Source: CAZNDN01 sp964571815
GTDB lineage: Bacteria > Fibrobacterota > Chitinivibrionia > Chitinivibrionales > WJKA01
Direction: 5' to 3'
DNA: 55,072 nucleotides
Assembly (NCBI GenBank): GCA_964571815.1
Contig: CAZNDN010000011.1
Coordinates: 1 to 55,072, forward strand
Shown piece by piece: positions 1-8,224 of the stretch. The notes beneath the pieces are model-generated. The model was not told the origin of the DNA. It did no database searches and saw only the letters and a program-made list of their open reading frames with translations. The translations under genes were made by a program, and so were the position numbers. The stretch's first letter is position 1. Every line of letters begins with the position of its first letter.

Positions 1-54
1 ATTCTTCCGTACTTTCTTACTCAGCAGTACTCGGTATTTCTTTTCATTGTACAC

Positions 55-85
55 TGTTATAATGTACCACATTTTCTGGTACATT
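55..85 (+). promoter_or_regulatory. Extended -10 promoter element overlapped by a perfect 9-bp dyad
   Basis: Positions 55-63 read TGTTATAAT, a perfect extended -10 hexamer. It overlaps an inverted repeat: AATGTACCA at 61-69 and TGGTACATT at 77-85, with a 7-nt spacer. A dyad placed over the -10 and the likely start site is the usual geometry of a repressor operator. On the minus strand TTGCAA and TACATT lie 17 nt apart across the same dyad, so the element could also control a gene left of the window. No regulator can be assigned. Confidence 0.5.
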
Positions 86-686
86 GCAAGTATTTTCTTT
101 CAATCGCTAAAAACTCCTCATCCGGGGTGGGAGGTCGGGCGAATAGAACGAAGCCACGGCCGGAGTGAATCTCGATGAATCGGGATGAACCGAAGCGCGG
201 AGAATTTCGCTTGCGCGGCTACTCCATATGGGCTCTTGATATTGTATATCGTGGTGGGGCACCGCGGACGGAAGTGACCCCCACTTTACGCACAGCGGAG
301 GAGAGGGAGACGACGACAAACGGAAGCACTGGCGTGTCACGCCGCAGCCTGCACGGCGAAAGCGGGAAAGATGCTGAAGTGAAAGCGGCGTGAAGTAACT
401 CGAAGGCCGGGGATGGCCGGGGAGCACTGCCGAAGGCAGCCCGAAGGGTCCCTGCCCGGACGGCAGACATGAACATCCCTGAGACGTAGCCCCCTTTGAA
501 GCTGGTTGCCCCTTACTTTACAAATACGGATCCCTTACTTTAGACGGGATGCGCCAGGGAAAGCGGTGCAAGTGGAAAACCGCGGCAAGGGGGCGGCCGG
601 AATTTACGGGCAATTCCGGGCACCGGAATGGAATGTGTCAAATGAAGGTAATATCGCGAAGCGGGGTACGTTTTTGATTCTAAAAA
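86..686. other. Gene-free stretch, hairpin-rich; possible structured RNA
   Basis: No convincing coding sequence is visible. Open frames on both strands have mixed composition, no ribosome binding site and no recognisable domain. Several short hairpins are present, for example 331-343 (GGCGTG/CGCC) and 427-439 (CTGCC-GAA-GGCAG), along with GC-rich inverted segments around 190-220 and 400-420. An 11-bp direct repeat (CCCTTACTTTA) occurs at 510-520 and 532-542. The stretch lies downstream of the promoter-like element at 55-63. It does not match RNase P RNA, tmRNA, SRP RNA or rRNA as far as I can judge, so an unidentified ncRNA or a decayed element is possible. Confidence 0.3.
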
Positions 687-773
687 GTGCCGAAGGCCGG
701 ACTCGAACCGGCACGGGGTCGCCCCCACTGGATTTTGAGTCCAGCGCGTCTACCACTTTCACCACTTCGGCAC
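687..773 (-). tRNA. tRNA-Leu (anticodon CAA)
   Basis: On the minus strand the 87-nt sequence begins GTGCCGA and ends TCGGCAC, forming a 7-bp acceptor stem. The anticodon stem CTGGA/TCCAG encloses the loop CTCAAAA, giving anticodon CAA for UUG codons. The long variable arm (GGGG-CGA-CCCC) marks a class II tRNA, as expected for leucine. The T arm is GCCGG-TTCGAGT-CCGGC. The 3' CCA is not encoded, because a run of T follows directly, so CCA must be added after transcription. Confidence 0.95.
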
Positions 774-840
774 AAGAGCATAAATTACATAATCATTCGG
801 AATCTGCGCAAGGAGTGCACTTGAACCAGCGAGGAATGTG

Positions 841-1050
841 TGTTATTGGATGCCTGGTGCTGGATGCTGGATACTGGACAACTTCCATTACTGTCCTTAG
901 CCTTCCGTCCCGACCACCAACACAAATCACCTTACTGCTCGCTGCCCCTCTGCACCTCTGCACCTCTGGCTTCCGGCCTCTGTCCCCACCACTAACAAGA
1001 ACCACACTACTGCCCGCTGCACCTCCGCCCCTCCGCACCTCTGCTCCTCC
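841..1050. repeat. Degenerate low-complexity repeats, including an imperfect ~70-bp tandem duplication
   Basis: Around 848-878 the motif TGGATGC/TGGATAC recurs. Then 902-971 and 976-1050 are imperfect copies of each other. Both read roughly a (T/C)CCG/TGTCCC(G/C)ACCAC start, then ACAA..CAC, then ACTGC(T/C)CGCTGC, then several CACCTC/CCCCTC units. The segment is pyrimidine-rich on the plus strand and carries no credible gene. It separates the tRNA from the small gene at 1056-1307. Confidence 0.55.
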
Positions 1051-1055
1051 GACTC

Positions 1056-1307
1056 TCACCCCAACGGCTCATCAAGGTCCGGATCTACCTCGTCGTCCTC
1101 CTCATCCTCCGGGGCTTCGCTGTGGGAATTCATGTCTTCGATGGTGTTCTCGATGATATGGTCGGCATTGAGATCCACAAACTCGCACACATCGTCCAGA
1201 CTCAGCCCCCGCTTCCGCGAAAGGTACTCAAACACCGAGGTGCCGGTCCACAGCATGATATTGCGAACCAGGTTTTCATCGTACAGCTTGCAGCGTCGTC
1301 CTTGCAT
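1056..1307 (-). CDS. Small acidic hypothetical protein (83 aa)
   Basis: The family is not recognised. The start ATG is preceded by GAAGAGG at good spacing. The first ~55 residues look like a small helical domain (NIMLWTGTSVFEYLSRKRG, then LSLDDVCEFVDLNADHI). The C-terminal ~25 residues are an acidic tail rich in Glu and Asp ending DPDLDEPLG. It lies 38 bp downstream of the HD-GYP gene on the same strand and is probably cotranscribed from the promoter at 2645-2674. The codon pattern and ribosome site support a real gene; no function can be given. Confidence 0.6.
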   Translation of the reverse strand: MQGRRCKLYDENLVRNIMLWTGTSVFEYLSRKRGLSLDDVCEFVDLNADHIIENTIEDMNSHSEAPEDEEDDEVDPDLDEPLG

Positions 1308-1345
1308 TCGTTACCTCTTCCCCGTTGCCGGATCCGAGCAGGCGC

Positions 1346-2575
1346 TCACGAGATCGGAGCCTGCTGCTGAAGATATTCGCCCACGTCAATTCTGAATGCC
1401 TTGGGATTGAGCGACATCTCGATGTCGTACCGATTGCCGCCGTTCTCCTTCTGCTTCTCAAAAAGGTCGTACGTCAGCGGCTCATCGAGTCGCCGGCCGG
1501 CCTGGTCGAACAGCACGAGAACCCGCGGCGCCAGGAGCCGTCCCGGCTCCACCTTGACCACCACGCCCATCTCGCCGGAATTCAGCCGCACGAAGCTCCC
1601 GACCGGATACACACCCAGGAGTCGGGTGAACCGCTCCACGATATCTCTGGAGTATTCCCGGTCGCATCCCTGGAAAATAAGCGCCAGGGCCCGCTGGGGG
1701 GTCCAGGCCGCACGGTAGACACGGTCCGATGTCAGCGCATCGTAGACGTCGGCCACGGCCGCGATTGAGCCGATTTCGTCGATCTCCTTGCCGCGCAAGC
1801 CGCAGGGATACCCCGTTCCTCCGGCCCGCTCGTGGTGAAGCGCGATCGTTTTCCGGGCCGTTTCGGGGACGCTCTTGCGCCCCTCGACAATATCCAGTCC
1901 GTGCTGCGGATGCTTTTTCATCACGGCAAATTCCCAATCGGTATACTTGCCCGGCTTGTTGAGCACGCTCTCGGGCACCCGCATCTTGCCGATATCGTGA
2001 AGAAGTCCGCCCACTCCCACATGAAGCAGATTCTCGTCACGGTAACCCATGCTTCGTGCAAGTGAAGCCATGAGAATACAGACATTCACGGAATGAATGT
2101 ACGTGTACTCATCGTATCCCTTAATCTGACACAGGCTCACCAGCGCATCGGAATTCCGCATCACGCTCTCGACAACCTGCGTTGCCGAACGCTCAACCTC
2201 CTGATAGGTGAAGCTTCGCCCCTTTCGCAGGGCGCTGAGAACTTTCTGAGCCGTTTCGAAGGTGACACGGCGAATCTCGATCGCCCTGGGGAGTTCTTCG
2301 TAGTAAGCCGTTTCCCGAATATCGGGCTCGGTCGTTTCCGGTACGATCTCCTCCGCCGACGCGGCCCGCGCCGGTTGCGTCCGTTCGGCGGGGCTTCCGA
2401 AGGCATTGATCCGCACGCTCCTGATTCCCTGCCTGCGCAACTGCTCGATCTGACTCTGCCGCTTGATCGTTACATTGGCGGCCAGCAGAAGCTTTCCCTC
2501 GCTGGTGAACACGTCCTCGACGTACATACCCACGCGAAGCTGGTCAAGCGGAATCTGTCGTATTCCGTCGTCCAT
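1346..2575 (-). CDS. HD-GYP domain protein, probable c-di-GMP phosphodiesterase
   Basis: The protein is 409 aa from the preferred ATG. An N-terminal DUF3391-type segment (residues ~5-60, starting near IRQIPLDQLRVGMYV) precedes the HD-GYP domain. The HD pair lies in GLLHDIGKMRVP (HD at ~193-194) and the signature HHERAGGTGYP at ~247-257, with ADVYDALTSDR after it. Families with this set hydrolyse cyclic di-GMP, and the metal ligands appear intact. An in-frame GTG at 2629 would add 18 residues but lies only ~9 nt from the predicted transcription start, so the downstream ATG is favoured. It is cytosolic and leads the small gene at 1056-1307. Confidence 0.88.
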   Translation of the reverse strand: MDDGIRQIPLDQLRVGMYVEDVFTSEGKLLLAANVTIKRQSQIEQLRRQGIRSVRINAFGSPAERTQPARAASAEEIVPETTEPDIRETAYYEELPRAIEIRRVTFETAQKVLSALRKGRSFTYQEVERSATQVVESVMRNSDALVSLCQIKGYDEYTYIHSVNVCILMASLARSMGYRDENLLHVGVGGLLHDIGKMRVPESVLNKPGKYTDWEFAVMKKHPQHGLDIVEGRKSVPETARKTIALHHERAGGTGYPCGLRGKEIDEIGSIAAVADVYDALTSDRVYRAAWTPQRALALIFQGCDREYSRDIVERFTRLLGVYPVGSFVRLNSGEMGVVVKVEPGRLLAPRVLVLFDQAGRRLDEPLTYDLFEKQKENGGNRYDIEMSLNPKAFRIDVGEYLQQQAPIS

Positions 2576-2644
2576 GAAAACCCGCCACGGTGCTGCGTAT
2601 TCGCTCTTCTCGATCCCGTGCCGAAGCACACCTCCGACCTTTCA

Positions 2645-2674
2645 ATTATACCTAGCAGCGTGCACAAGGGTCAA
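2645..2674 (-). promoter_or_regulatory. Sigma-70-type promoter for the HD-GYP gene
   Basis: The minus strand reads TTGACC (plus positions 2669-2674), an 18-nt spacer, then TATAAT (2645-2650), matching 5/6 and 6/6 of the consensus. The start would be near 2638, giving a ~60-nt leader to the ATG at 2575. This placement is the main argument against the upstream GTG start. Confidence 0.7.
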
Positions 2675-2873
2675 GCCCAATCTGGGAATTGTACAGAGGC
2701 CTGCCCGGTGAAACGGACAAAAAGCTGCTGAACGTCGCGCCGAGATCCCCGGTGAATCACCCACGGCTCATCCCCTTCCCCGCCGCTGCCCCCCGGCGGC
2801 TGAAGGTTCAAGGCGTTCGCAAACCGTTGAGTTTCGGTGGGTTGCGAACAATCGCGTGTTCCGGGGAAACGAA

Positions 2874-2903
2874 TCGACCGTCCACGAGAGCGTAACGTAT
2901 ATT
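2874..2903 (+). promoter_or_regulatory. Possible promoter for the DUF4159 gene
   Basis: TCGACC at 2874-2879 and TATATT at 2898-2903 are separated by 18 nt, matching 4/6 and 5/6. A TTGACA at 2922-2927 has no good -10 partner. Either could serve the gene starting at 2984. Confidence 0.35.
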
Positions 2904-2983
2904 TTTTTAGTAAGCACAGTGTTGACACTCCTTCGAACGACACGGAGATATCAGGTGAGGGCCGCCCCCGGCGCGACAAAACC

Positions 2984-4855
2984 ATGCCTCTTTCCATAGC
3001 CGAGAAACGAAAGTCCCAACAGAAAATAACCCGAATCTCCCTGCTGGTGACTCTGGGACTCGTAGGTGCGGCCTTCCTCTTCCTGCGCTACACCGAAGCG
3101 GGACAGAAGATTACCGATCAGGTTATCGAAGCGGTCAAGGGTGTGGCCGAACCGCCGCCGAAACCACCCCCTCCCCCGCCGCCGAATCCAACGTTTAAGC
3201 GCCCCGAAGTCGATATGGACCGCTTCAAGGTCAAATCCATGGCAATCGATCCCAAAGTCGATCCGGGGTTTGATCCGTCCGACCTGCGCAACTTCGGATC
3301 GAGTTTCGACGCACCGGACCTCGCCCCCCTGGCAATGGACGCCGGGGCCGACAACCTGGCCAATGTAATCAGTTCTTCGCAGTTGCCCACAGTCAGCGTG
3401 TCCATGAACCTCCCCGGATTCGATATCGGCAAGATGGATATTCCTTCCAGCAAAGGAAAAGTGGTCGGCACCGGCAAACGCCTCGCCGGCAAGTACGCCT
3501 TCTCGTACCTGGATATCCCCGGCGCCGGCAACGACACGCTGGCCGAAGAAGAGGGGGACCAGTGGGTGGAGGGGGAGAAGGAGAATATCGCCGAGTATAT
3601 TTCCGAAAACACGGGCGTGCGAGTCGAATTCGGCAGTCGTGCCATTTCTTTCATCGGTACCTACCGAAGCTTCGACAACTGGTTCCGGCGCTGCAGCGAA
3701 CGGGCGCTCCCCGAATATCGCCCTCTTTCGCGCATCGAACCGGAAATAAGCGGTCTGAAGGAACTGGGCAGCGCAATCCCCTATCTGGTCGACGAGGAGT
3801 ACGAAGCGTTCAAGGTGCGCGCCAGACGCATGCTCGCCGATTACTTCCGCTTGAAATACAACACACGGCTGTTCGTGGAGAGGGGCAACTGGATCGAAGA
3901 AATCGAAAAGAGTGGACGCCCGCTCGAACAGTGGGAAAAGGAGTATATCGGCAGTGCGGAGGAAGGGTTCGTCAATCTCTATACGAGTCAACGCCCCGCG
4001 GCATCGGATGTGAAGCGCATCTACAGCCTTCTTCGGTGTTCCGAAATCATGCGGCTTCCGATCCTTTTCTGCGAGCCGCGCGGCGTACCGGGGACGATTC
4101 ATCCGGAGAACATGCGATTTCTGCGAACGTACGTGGAAAACGGCGGATTCATCTATTTCATCAATACGGCGGGCATCGACAACTGCTGGGGCGTCCGGGG
4201 CCTCATCCGGGAGATCATCCAGGAACAACTCGCCGACCCGGTCGGGGAGGAGACCCTGAAGGAGTTGAGCAAGGACGATCTCGACCTCTCCGAGTACATT
4301 TTCAGAGACCCCGATCCCCCGATCTTCCATCCGTGGACCTTCTTCGGCATGATCATCCCCCGTCGAACCGACGTCATGTTCAGAGTATTCAACAAGCTCG
4401 GAGATCGGGTCTACGCCGACACGCTCAAAAACCTTCTGCCCGGACCCTACCTGAAAAAGAACAAGGACTACCGATGGAATGCCGGAGACCGAAGCAGCGG
4501 GTATTATATCTACCAGATCGAGGCGGATCTGGCCCGGAAAACAGGCCCCATGCTGGTGAGTCACCTGCGGAAACTCCCCAACGGGACCCATCCCGTATTC
4601 TCCGCCTATTTCAACCTCAGCGAGGTTCCCTCGACCGAGTCACCCAAGGCCGAAGATCTTCCGTACAACGAACCGGGAGTGTTCGGCTATTCCCGGGAGG
4701 GCCGGCTGGCCATCTGCTACACCGAAGGCTACAAGGAGAAGACCTGGTTGAAAAACCTGGGTCAGAAGGACACGCGACAGGAGAATGCCCTGAAATGGGT
4801 GACGAATGTCGTGTTCCAGGCACTGGGGGCCGAAGGGAGCCTTGCCCGACGATAG
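2984..4855 (+). CDS. DUF4159 protein with a TonB-like membrane anchor and proline-rich N-terminus
   Basis: The protein is 623 aa. A membrane segment lies at residues ~16-36, followed by a proline run at ~57-69 and a stretch of VDMDRF/SMAIDPKVD-type sequence, as in TonB-like energy-coupling proteins. The C-terminal ~280 residues resemble DUF4159: RFLRTYVENGGFIYFIN, FHPWTFFGM and a closing REGRLAICYTEGY with NALKWVTNVVFQ. An upstream in-frame ATG at 2837 would add 49 residues before the membrane segment, so 2984 is preferred. The protein is probably anchored in the inner membrane with the bulk in the periplasm. DUF4159 has no settled function. It converges on queA. Confidence 0.75.
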   Translation: MPLSIAEKRKSQQKITRISLLVTLGLVGAAFLFLRYTEAGQKITDQVIEAVKGVAEPPPKPPPPPPPNPTFKRPEVDMDRFKVKSMAIDPKVDPGFDPSDLRNFGSSFDAPDLAPLAMDAGADNLANVISSSQLPTVSVSMNLPGFDIGKMDIPSSKGKVVGTGKRLAGKYAFSYLDIPGAGNDTLAEEEGDQWVEGEKENIAEYISENTGVRVEFGSRAISFIGTYRSFDNWFRRCSERALPEYRPLSRIEPEISGLKELGSAIPYLVDEEYEAFKVRARRMLADYFRLKYNTRLFVERGNWIEEIEKSGRPLEQWEKEYIGSAEEGFVNLYTSQRPAASDVKRIYSLLRCSEIMRLPILFCEPRGVPGTIHPENMRFLRTYVENGGFIYFINTAGIDNCWGVRGLIREIIQEQLADPVGEETLKELSKDDLDLSEYIFRDPDPPIFHPWTFFGMIIPRRTDVMFRVFNKLGDRVYADTLKNLLPGPYLKKNKDYRWNAGDRSSGYYIYQIEADLARKTGPMLVSHLRKLPNGTHPVFSAYFNLSEVPSTESPKAEDLPYNEPGVFGYSREGRLAICYTEGYKEKTWLKNLGQKDTRQENALKWVTNVVFQALGAEGSLARR

Positions 4856-4907
4856 ATCGTGCCGTCCACTCCCGCTTCAATCGTGAGCCGGCCGATAACC
4901 GCTGCTC

Positions 4908-5951
4908 CTACATAATCAACATCGCGTCACCGTAACTGTAGAATCGATACCGCTCCTGCACAGCCGCCCGATAGGCACGGAGAACCCTGTCCGTACCGGC
5001 AAAGGCACACACCAGCATCAGCAGGGTCGAGCGCGGAAGGTGGAAATTCGTGATCAGGCCCCGCACCGCCTTGAATTCATAGCCGGGCAGGATCATCAGC
5101 GACGTCTCTGCCGCTCCCGGCCGAAGCTCTCCGCAATGACAGAAAGAGTGCTCCAGCACCCGCACCACGGTTGTGCCCACCGCAATGATACGACTGCCGG
5201 CACTCCGTGACCGATTGACTTCGCGTGCCGTCTCGGGCGACACCTCAAAATGCTCCACGTGCATCTCGTGCTTTCGCGGATCCTCCGTCTTCACCGGTCT
5301 GAACGTGCCCATACCGACATCCAGGGTTACAAACGAGAACCGTATCCCGCGATCGCGCAGGCTCCGCAGGAGCCGATCGGTGAAATGCAACCCCGCGGTG
5401 GGAGCGGCCACCGCCGCCCCTTTTCTGCCGTACACCGTCTGGTATCGTGAGGAATCGGCTTCTTCGGCCTCGCGGCGGATGTAGTGCGGAAGCGGCATCC
5501 GTCCGCGGCGCTGAAGAAGCGTGCTCATGGGCATCTCATTCCCGGCACCGTCGCTCGCCCTCACGAGCACTTCACCACCCGGCAGTAAGGCTTGGATCGT
5601 CACCTGTTCGTCGCCCTTCCCCTCCACCGCCAGGACCATGCCTTCCCGCAGCCGCCGTCGGGGACGCGCCATGGCGCGCCACGTGCCGTGCTCCCCGCGC
5701 CGCGTACACAACAGTTCTATCCGAGCTCCGGTCGACTTCCGACACCACAACCGCGCCGGAATCACGCGCACGTCGTTGAACACCAGGTGATCGCCGGCAC
5801 TCAGCAGCTCCGGCAGGTCCGCAACACGCCGGTGATCCACGCAACCGCTCGCGCGGTCCAGGTGAAGCAGCCGGCCTCCGTCCCGGCGCCGGGGCGGGTG
5901 CTGCGCAATCAGTGAGGGGTCGAGATCGTAGGAAAAATCCGATGTGCGCAT
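4908..5951 (-). CDS. queA: S-adenosylmethionine:tRNA ribosyltransferase-isomerase
   Basis: The 347-aa length is normal for QueA. Family landmarks run in order: the N-terminal SDFSYDLDPSLIAQHPP, then HLVFNDVRVIPARL, the central AAPTAGLHFTDRLL, VEHFEVSPETA and C-terminal TNFHLPRSTLLMLV, then YRFYSYGDAMLI at the end. The enzyme transfers and rearranges the ribose of SAM onto preQ1 at position 34 of tRNAs with GUN anticodons, giving epoxyqueuosine. It lies 59 bp downstream of the HDOD gene on the same strand and may be cotranscribed with it. Confidence 0.96.
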   Translation of the reverse strand: MRTSDFSYDLDPSLIAQHPPRRRDGGRLLHLDRASGCVDHRRVADLPELLSAGDHLVFNDVRVIPARLWCRKSTGARIELLCTRRGEHGTWRAMARPRRRLREGMVLAVEGKGDEQVTIQALLPGGEVLVRASDGAGNEMPMSTLLQRRGRMPLPHYIRREAEEADSSRYQTVYGRKGAAVAAPTAGLHFTDRLLRSLRDRGIRFSFVTLDVGMGTFRPVKTEDPRKHEMHVEHFEVSPETAREVNRSRSAGSRIIAVGTTVVRVLEHSFCHCGELRPGAAETSLMILPGYEFKAVRGLITNFHLPRSTLLMLVCAFAGTDRVLRAYRAAVQERYRFYSYGDAMLIM

Positions 5952-6010
5952 ACGCCGTGGTACGAATCGGCGCCGACGACCGCGGCACCGGGGAGCGACC
6001 GCCGCGGGTA

Positions 6011-6904
6011 CTACTCCTCGTGGATAAGGGAGATAAACGTTTCAGCCTGGTCGAACGCAAGGAGGAAATCGGTCTCAAACTCGTCGAGCGACTGTTCGTC
6101 CACTTCGACATTCTCCTCCTGCAAGGCCGCCCACACCTCGCTTCCGGGCGGCACGACATGTTTTCGCCCGGAAGCGCCTACGTTGCCCCGATGACACAGG
6201 TAGTTGCCCAGCGAGACAACTGCCGTGAGCGCCGGGTCGGCCCGGGCTTCATCAACCGCATGGTGCCGGCGGATACCTTCGACAATCTTCCGCGGAAGAC
6301 GCCATTTCTCGGCAAGCCAGCCGCCGACTTCGGGATGTCCCGCCCCGAGCACGGTCTGCTCGGCCTCATCCAGCGTCGCTTCATCGTGCGCGACCAGCTC
6401 CATGATGTTCGTGAAATCACGAGTGGCATACTGGCTCAGTATCAGTTTGCCGATATCGTGCAGGAGCCCCGCCACGAACGCCTCCCCCGCCACGTCTCTT
6501 CGGTAGCGCCGCGCAAGCATGCGTGAAGCCACGGCACAGCCCACCGAATGCTCCCAGAACCTGGTCACGTCAAAGGGCGTATCCGGGCCCGCATTGCGGA
6601 ACATCTCCAGCACCGAGAGCGAGAGGCCGATCTCCTTGACCGCGTCGAAGCCCATTACCACGATCGCCATGTCCACCGTGCTGATCTCCCGCGAGAACCC
6701 GTAGTAGGCCGAATTCGCGGTCTTCAACATCCGGGCGGTCATTGCCTGGTCCGAAGAAATCAGGCGTGCCAGCGAGCCCGCCGAAGTCTTGGGATTATCG
6801 ACAAGTTGAATCATCTTCGAAACCACCGTAGGAAGCGTCGGGAGCGTGATAATACTCTCGGTGATCCTGCGGATTCGTCCGACTTTCTGCGTCATGTCGC
6901 TCAT
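6011..6904 (-). CDS. HDOD domain signalling protein
   Basis: The protein is 297 aa. The HDOD domain starts with LPTLPTVVSKMIQLV and continues ISSDQAMTARMLKTANSAYYG, with FVAGLLHDIGKLILSQY keeping a histidine-aspartate pair. It ends in a glutamate-rich helix. HDOD proteins are cytosolic adaptors in signalling, chemotaxis and motility, mostly without proven catalysis. The ATG at 6904 is preferred; the upstream 24-residue extension is Arg/Gly/Cys-rich and looks non-coding. It follows the flagellar cluster and precedes queA. A role in motility or c-di-GMP signalling is inferred from position. Confidence 0.85.
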   Translation of the reverse strand: MSDMTQKVGRIRRITESIITLPTLPTVVSKMIQLVDNPKTSAGSLARLISSDQAMTARMLKTANSAYYGFSREISTVDMAIVVMGFDAVKEIGLSLSVLEMFRNAGPDTPFDVTRFWEHSVGCAVASRMLARRYRRDVAGEAFVAGLLHDIGKLILSQYATRDFTNIMELVAHDEATLDEAEQTVLGAGHPEVGGWLAEKWRLPRKIVEGIRRHHAVDEARADPALTAVVSLGNYLCHRGNVGASGRKHVVPPGSEVWAALQEENVEVDEQSLDEFETDFLLAFDQAETFISLIHEE

Positions 6905-7135
6905 GCGGCAATTCCCACACTCGACCGTGTAATTGGCTTTTCCCCCACACCCCGCGGCCCGTCTCCGGCACCGCAAACCGAGCCCCCGACAAAGAAAATA
7001 CTAGGCCGGCTCAGGCAGAGAGGTTCGTTCCGACAATCGATACGGCTTTTGGGTCCGTGCACCGTGCTCCCCGGTCGACACGAATACGGTGCGGGCTCCT
7101 CTTCCGGAAGGCAACGCCCACCGCGCGGCGCGCGT

Positions 7136-7441
7136 CTAGACATCGATGTCCACAAAATACCCGGTGGATCCTCCGCCCCTCTTACGTCGCTGCTTCTTCC
7201 GCTCCTTCGCACCCGACCGGCGGCGGGAGTTGCGGCGCTCGTGCCGCCGATCTTCGGGGTCGACATTCTTCCCTTCGGCCTCGTCGGGCTCCACGGGCAT
7301 ATCGGTCCGTTTGGCCGCGTCATCACGCGCAATCTCGGCGTTCTGCTCCTGATGGGCCAGGGGGAGGCGGGTCAAATCGTGCTGATGCCGGTCCATCTGC
7401 GTCAGGTTGTGCAGCGATGCGTGGAAGTCGATGTTGTTCAT
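7136..7441 (-). CDS. Basic small hypothetical protein downstream of fliA (101 aa)
   Basis: It starts 18 bp after fliA, so it is almost certainly cotranscribed. It has an N-terminal helix (MNNIDFHASLHNL), a charged middle and a strongly basic Arg/Lys stretch (~residues 65-90), ending GGGSTGYFVDIDV. There is no signal peptide or membrane segment. Small charged proteins with a C-terminal Gly/Ile-Asp tail often follow fliA in flagellar operons, but their role is not established. The last residues have a hydrophobic-acidic alternation that could be a strand or docking tail. Confidence 0.6.
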   Translation of the reverse strand: MNNIDFHASLHNLTQMDRHQHDLTRLPLAHQEQNAEIARDDAAKRTDMPVEPDEAEGKNVDPEDRRHERRNSRRRSGAKERKKQRRKRGGGSTGYFVDIDV

Positions 7442-7459
7442 TGCCGACCTCCCGCCGGC

Positions 7460-8224
7460 TCAGGCATTGATTCTCTGCAGCAGACGCGAACGGAGCTTCA
7501 GAATCGCCTTCGAGTGAATCTGACTGACACGGGATTCCGAGATACCCAGCACGACCCCGATCTCCTTGAGGGTGAGTTCTTCGTAGTGATACAAGGCAAC
7601 AACCAGGCGTTCCTTCTCGGGAAGATTCGAAATCGTGTCCTTGAGAATCTCTTTCACTTCCGCAAACCCCAGCGCACGGAGAGGGTTCTCACTTCCCGGA
7701 TCCTCGATCGTGTCGACCAGCTTGATCTCCTTGGAATCCGCGTCCCGGTGCGGCATCGCTTCCTCCAGCGAAACAATCGTCGTGGGCGTAACCTCGGAGA
7801 GCATGCTCTCGTATTCTTTCATGGAAATGTTCATCTCCCCGCACACTTCATCATCGTACGGCATGCGCCCCAGCTCGTTCTCCAGTTTGCTGTAGACCCG
7901 CTGAAGGTCTTTGGCTTTTTGACGCACCGAACGCGGCACCCAGTCCAACGCCCGCAGCTCATCGAGCATGGCCCCGCGTATCTTGTGGCCGGCGAACGTC
8001 TCGAACTTGAACCCCCGTTCGGGCTCGAAGGTTTCGACTGCCTTGACCAGGCCCAGGATTCCCGCACTCACCAGATCGTCCCGGTCCACCGATGACGGCA
8101 GGTTGAGTGCGACGCGCCCCGCCACGTACTTCACCAGATGGGCATACTCGACCAGAAGCTTGTCCTTGGCGATCTTGGATCCGCTTTCCCTGAATTCTTT
8201 CCAGAGTGCTTCGAGGTTAGACAT
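7460..8224 (-). CDS. fliA: Flagellar sigma factor sigma-28 (FliA/WhiG family)
   Basis: The protein is 254 aa, usual for the family. Region 2 (LVEYAHLVKYVAGRVA, then SAGILGLVKAVETFEPERG and FAGHKIRGAMLDELRALDWVPRSVR) is followed by region 3 (NELGRMPYDDEVC) and region 4 with a helix-turn-helix (YEELTLKEIGVVLGISESRVSQIHSKAILKLR). The intact DWVPRS motif is typical of sigma-28. It directs RNA polymerase to late flagellar and chemotaxis genes. The start ATG has GAAGGGA upstream and overlaps the preceding gene by 8 bp. No target promoter (TAAA-N15-GCCGATAA) was found in the window. Confidence 0.95.
   Translation of the reverse strand: MSNLEALWKEFRESGSKIAKDKLLVEYAHLVKYVAGRVALNLPSSVDRDDLVSAGILGLVKAVETFEPERGFKFETFAGHKIRGAMLDELRALDWVPRSVRQKAKDLQRVYSKLENELGRMPYDDEVCGEMNISMKEYESMLSEVTPTTIVSLEEAMPHRDADSKEIKLVDTIEDPGSENPLRALGFAEVKEILKDTISNLPEKERLVVALYHYEELTLKEIGVVLGISESRVSQIHSKAILKLRSRLLQRINA

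Noticed and set aside
774..840. Possible tRNA-Leu promoter
   Set aside because: TTGCGC and nearby A/T-rich hexamers match the consensus poorly.
2922..2927. TTGACA upstream of the DUF4159 gene
   Set aside because: No acceptable -10 lies 16-18 nt downstream; an alternative pair at 2874-2903 fits better.
2951..4591. 546-residue minus-strand open frame opposite the DUF4159 gene
   Set aside because: It is antisense to a gene with clear domains and membrane topology; His/Val/Gly-rich composition is typical of a GC-rich shadow frame.
4891..4898. GCCGATAA, resembling a sigma-28 -10 element
   Set aside because: There is no TAAA 15 nt upstream, and the site lies between two convergent genes with nothing downstream to drive.
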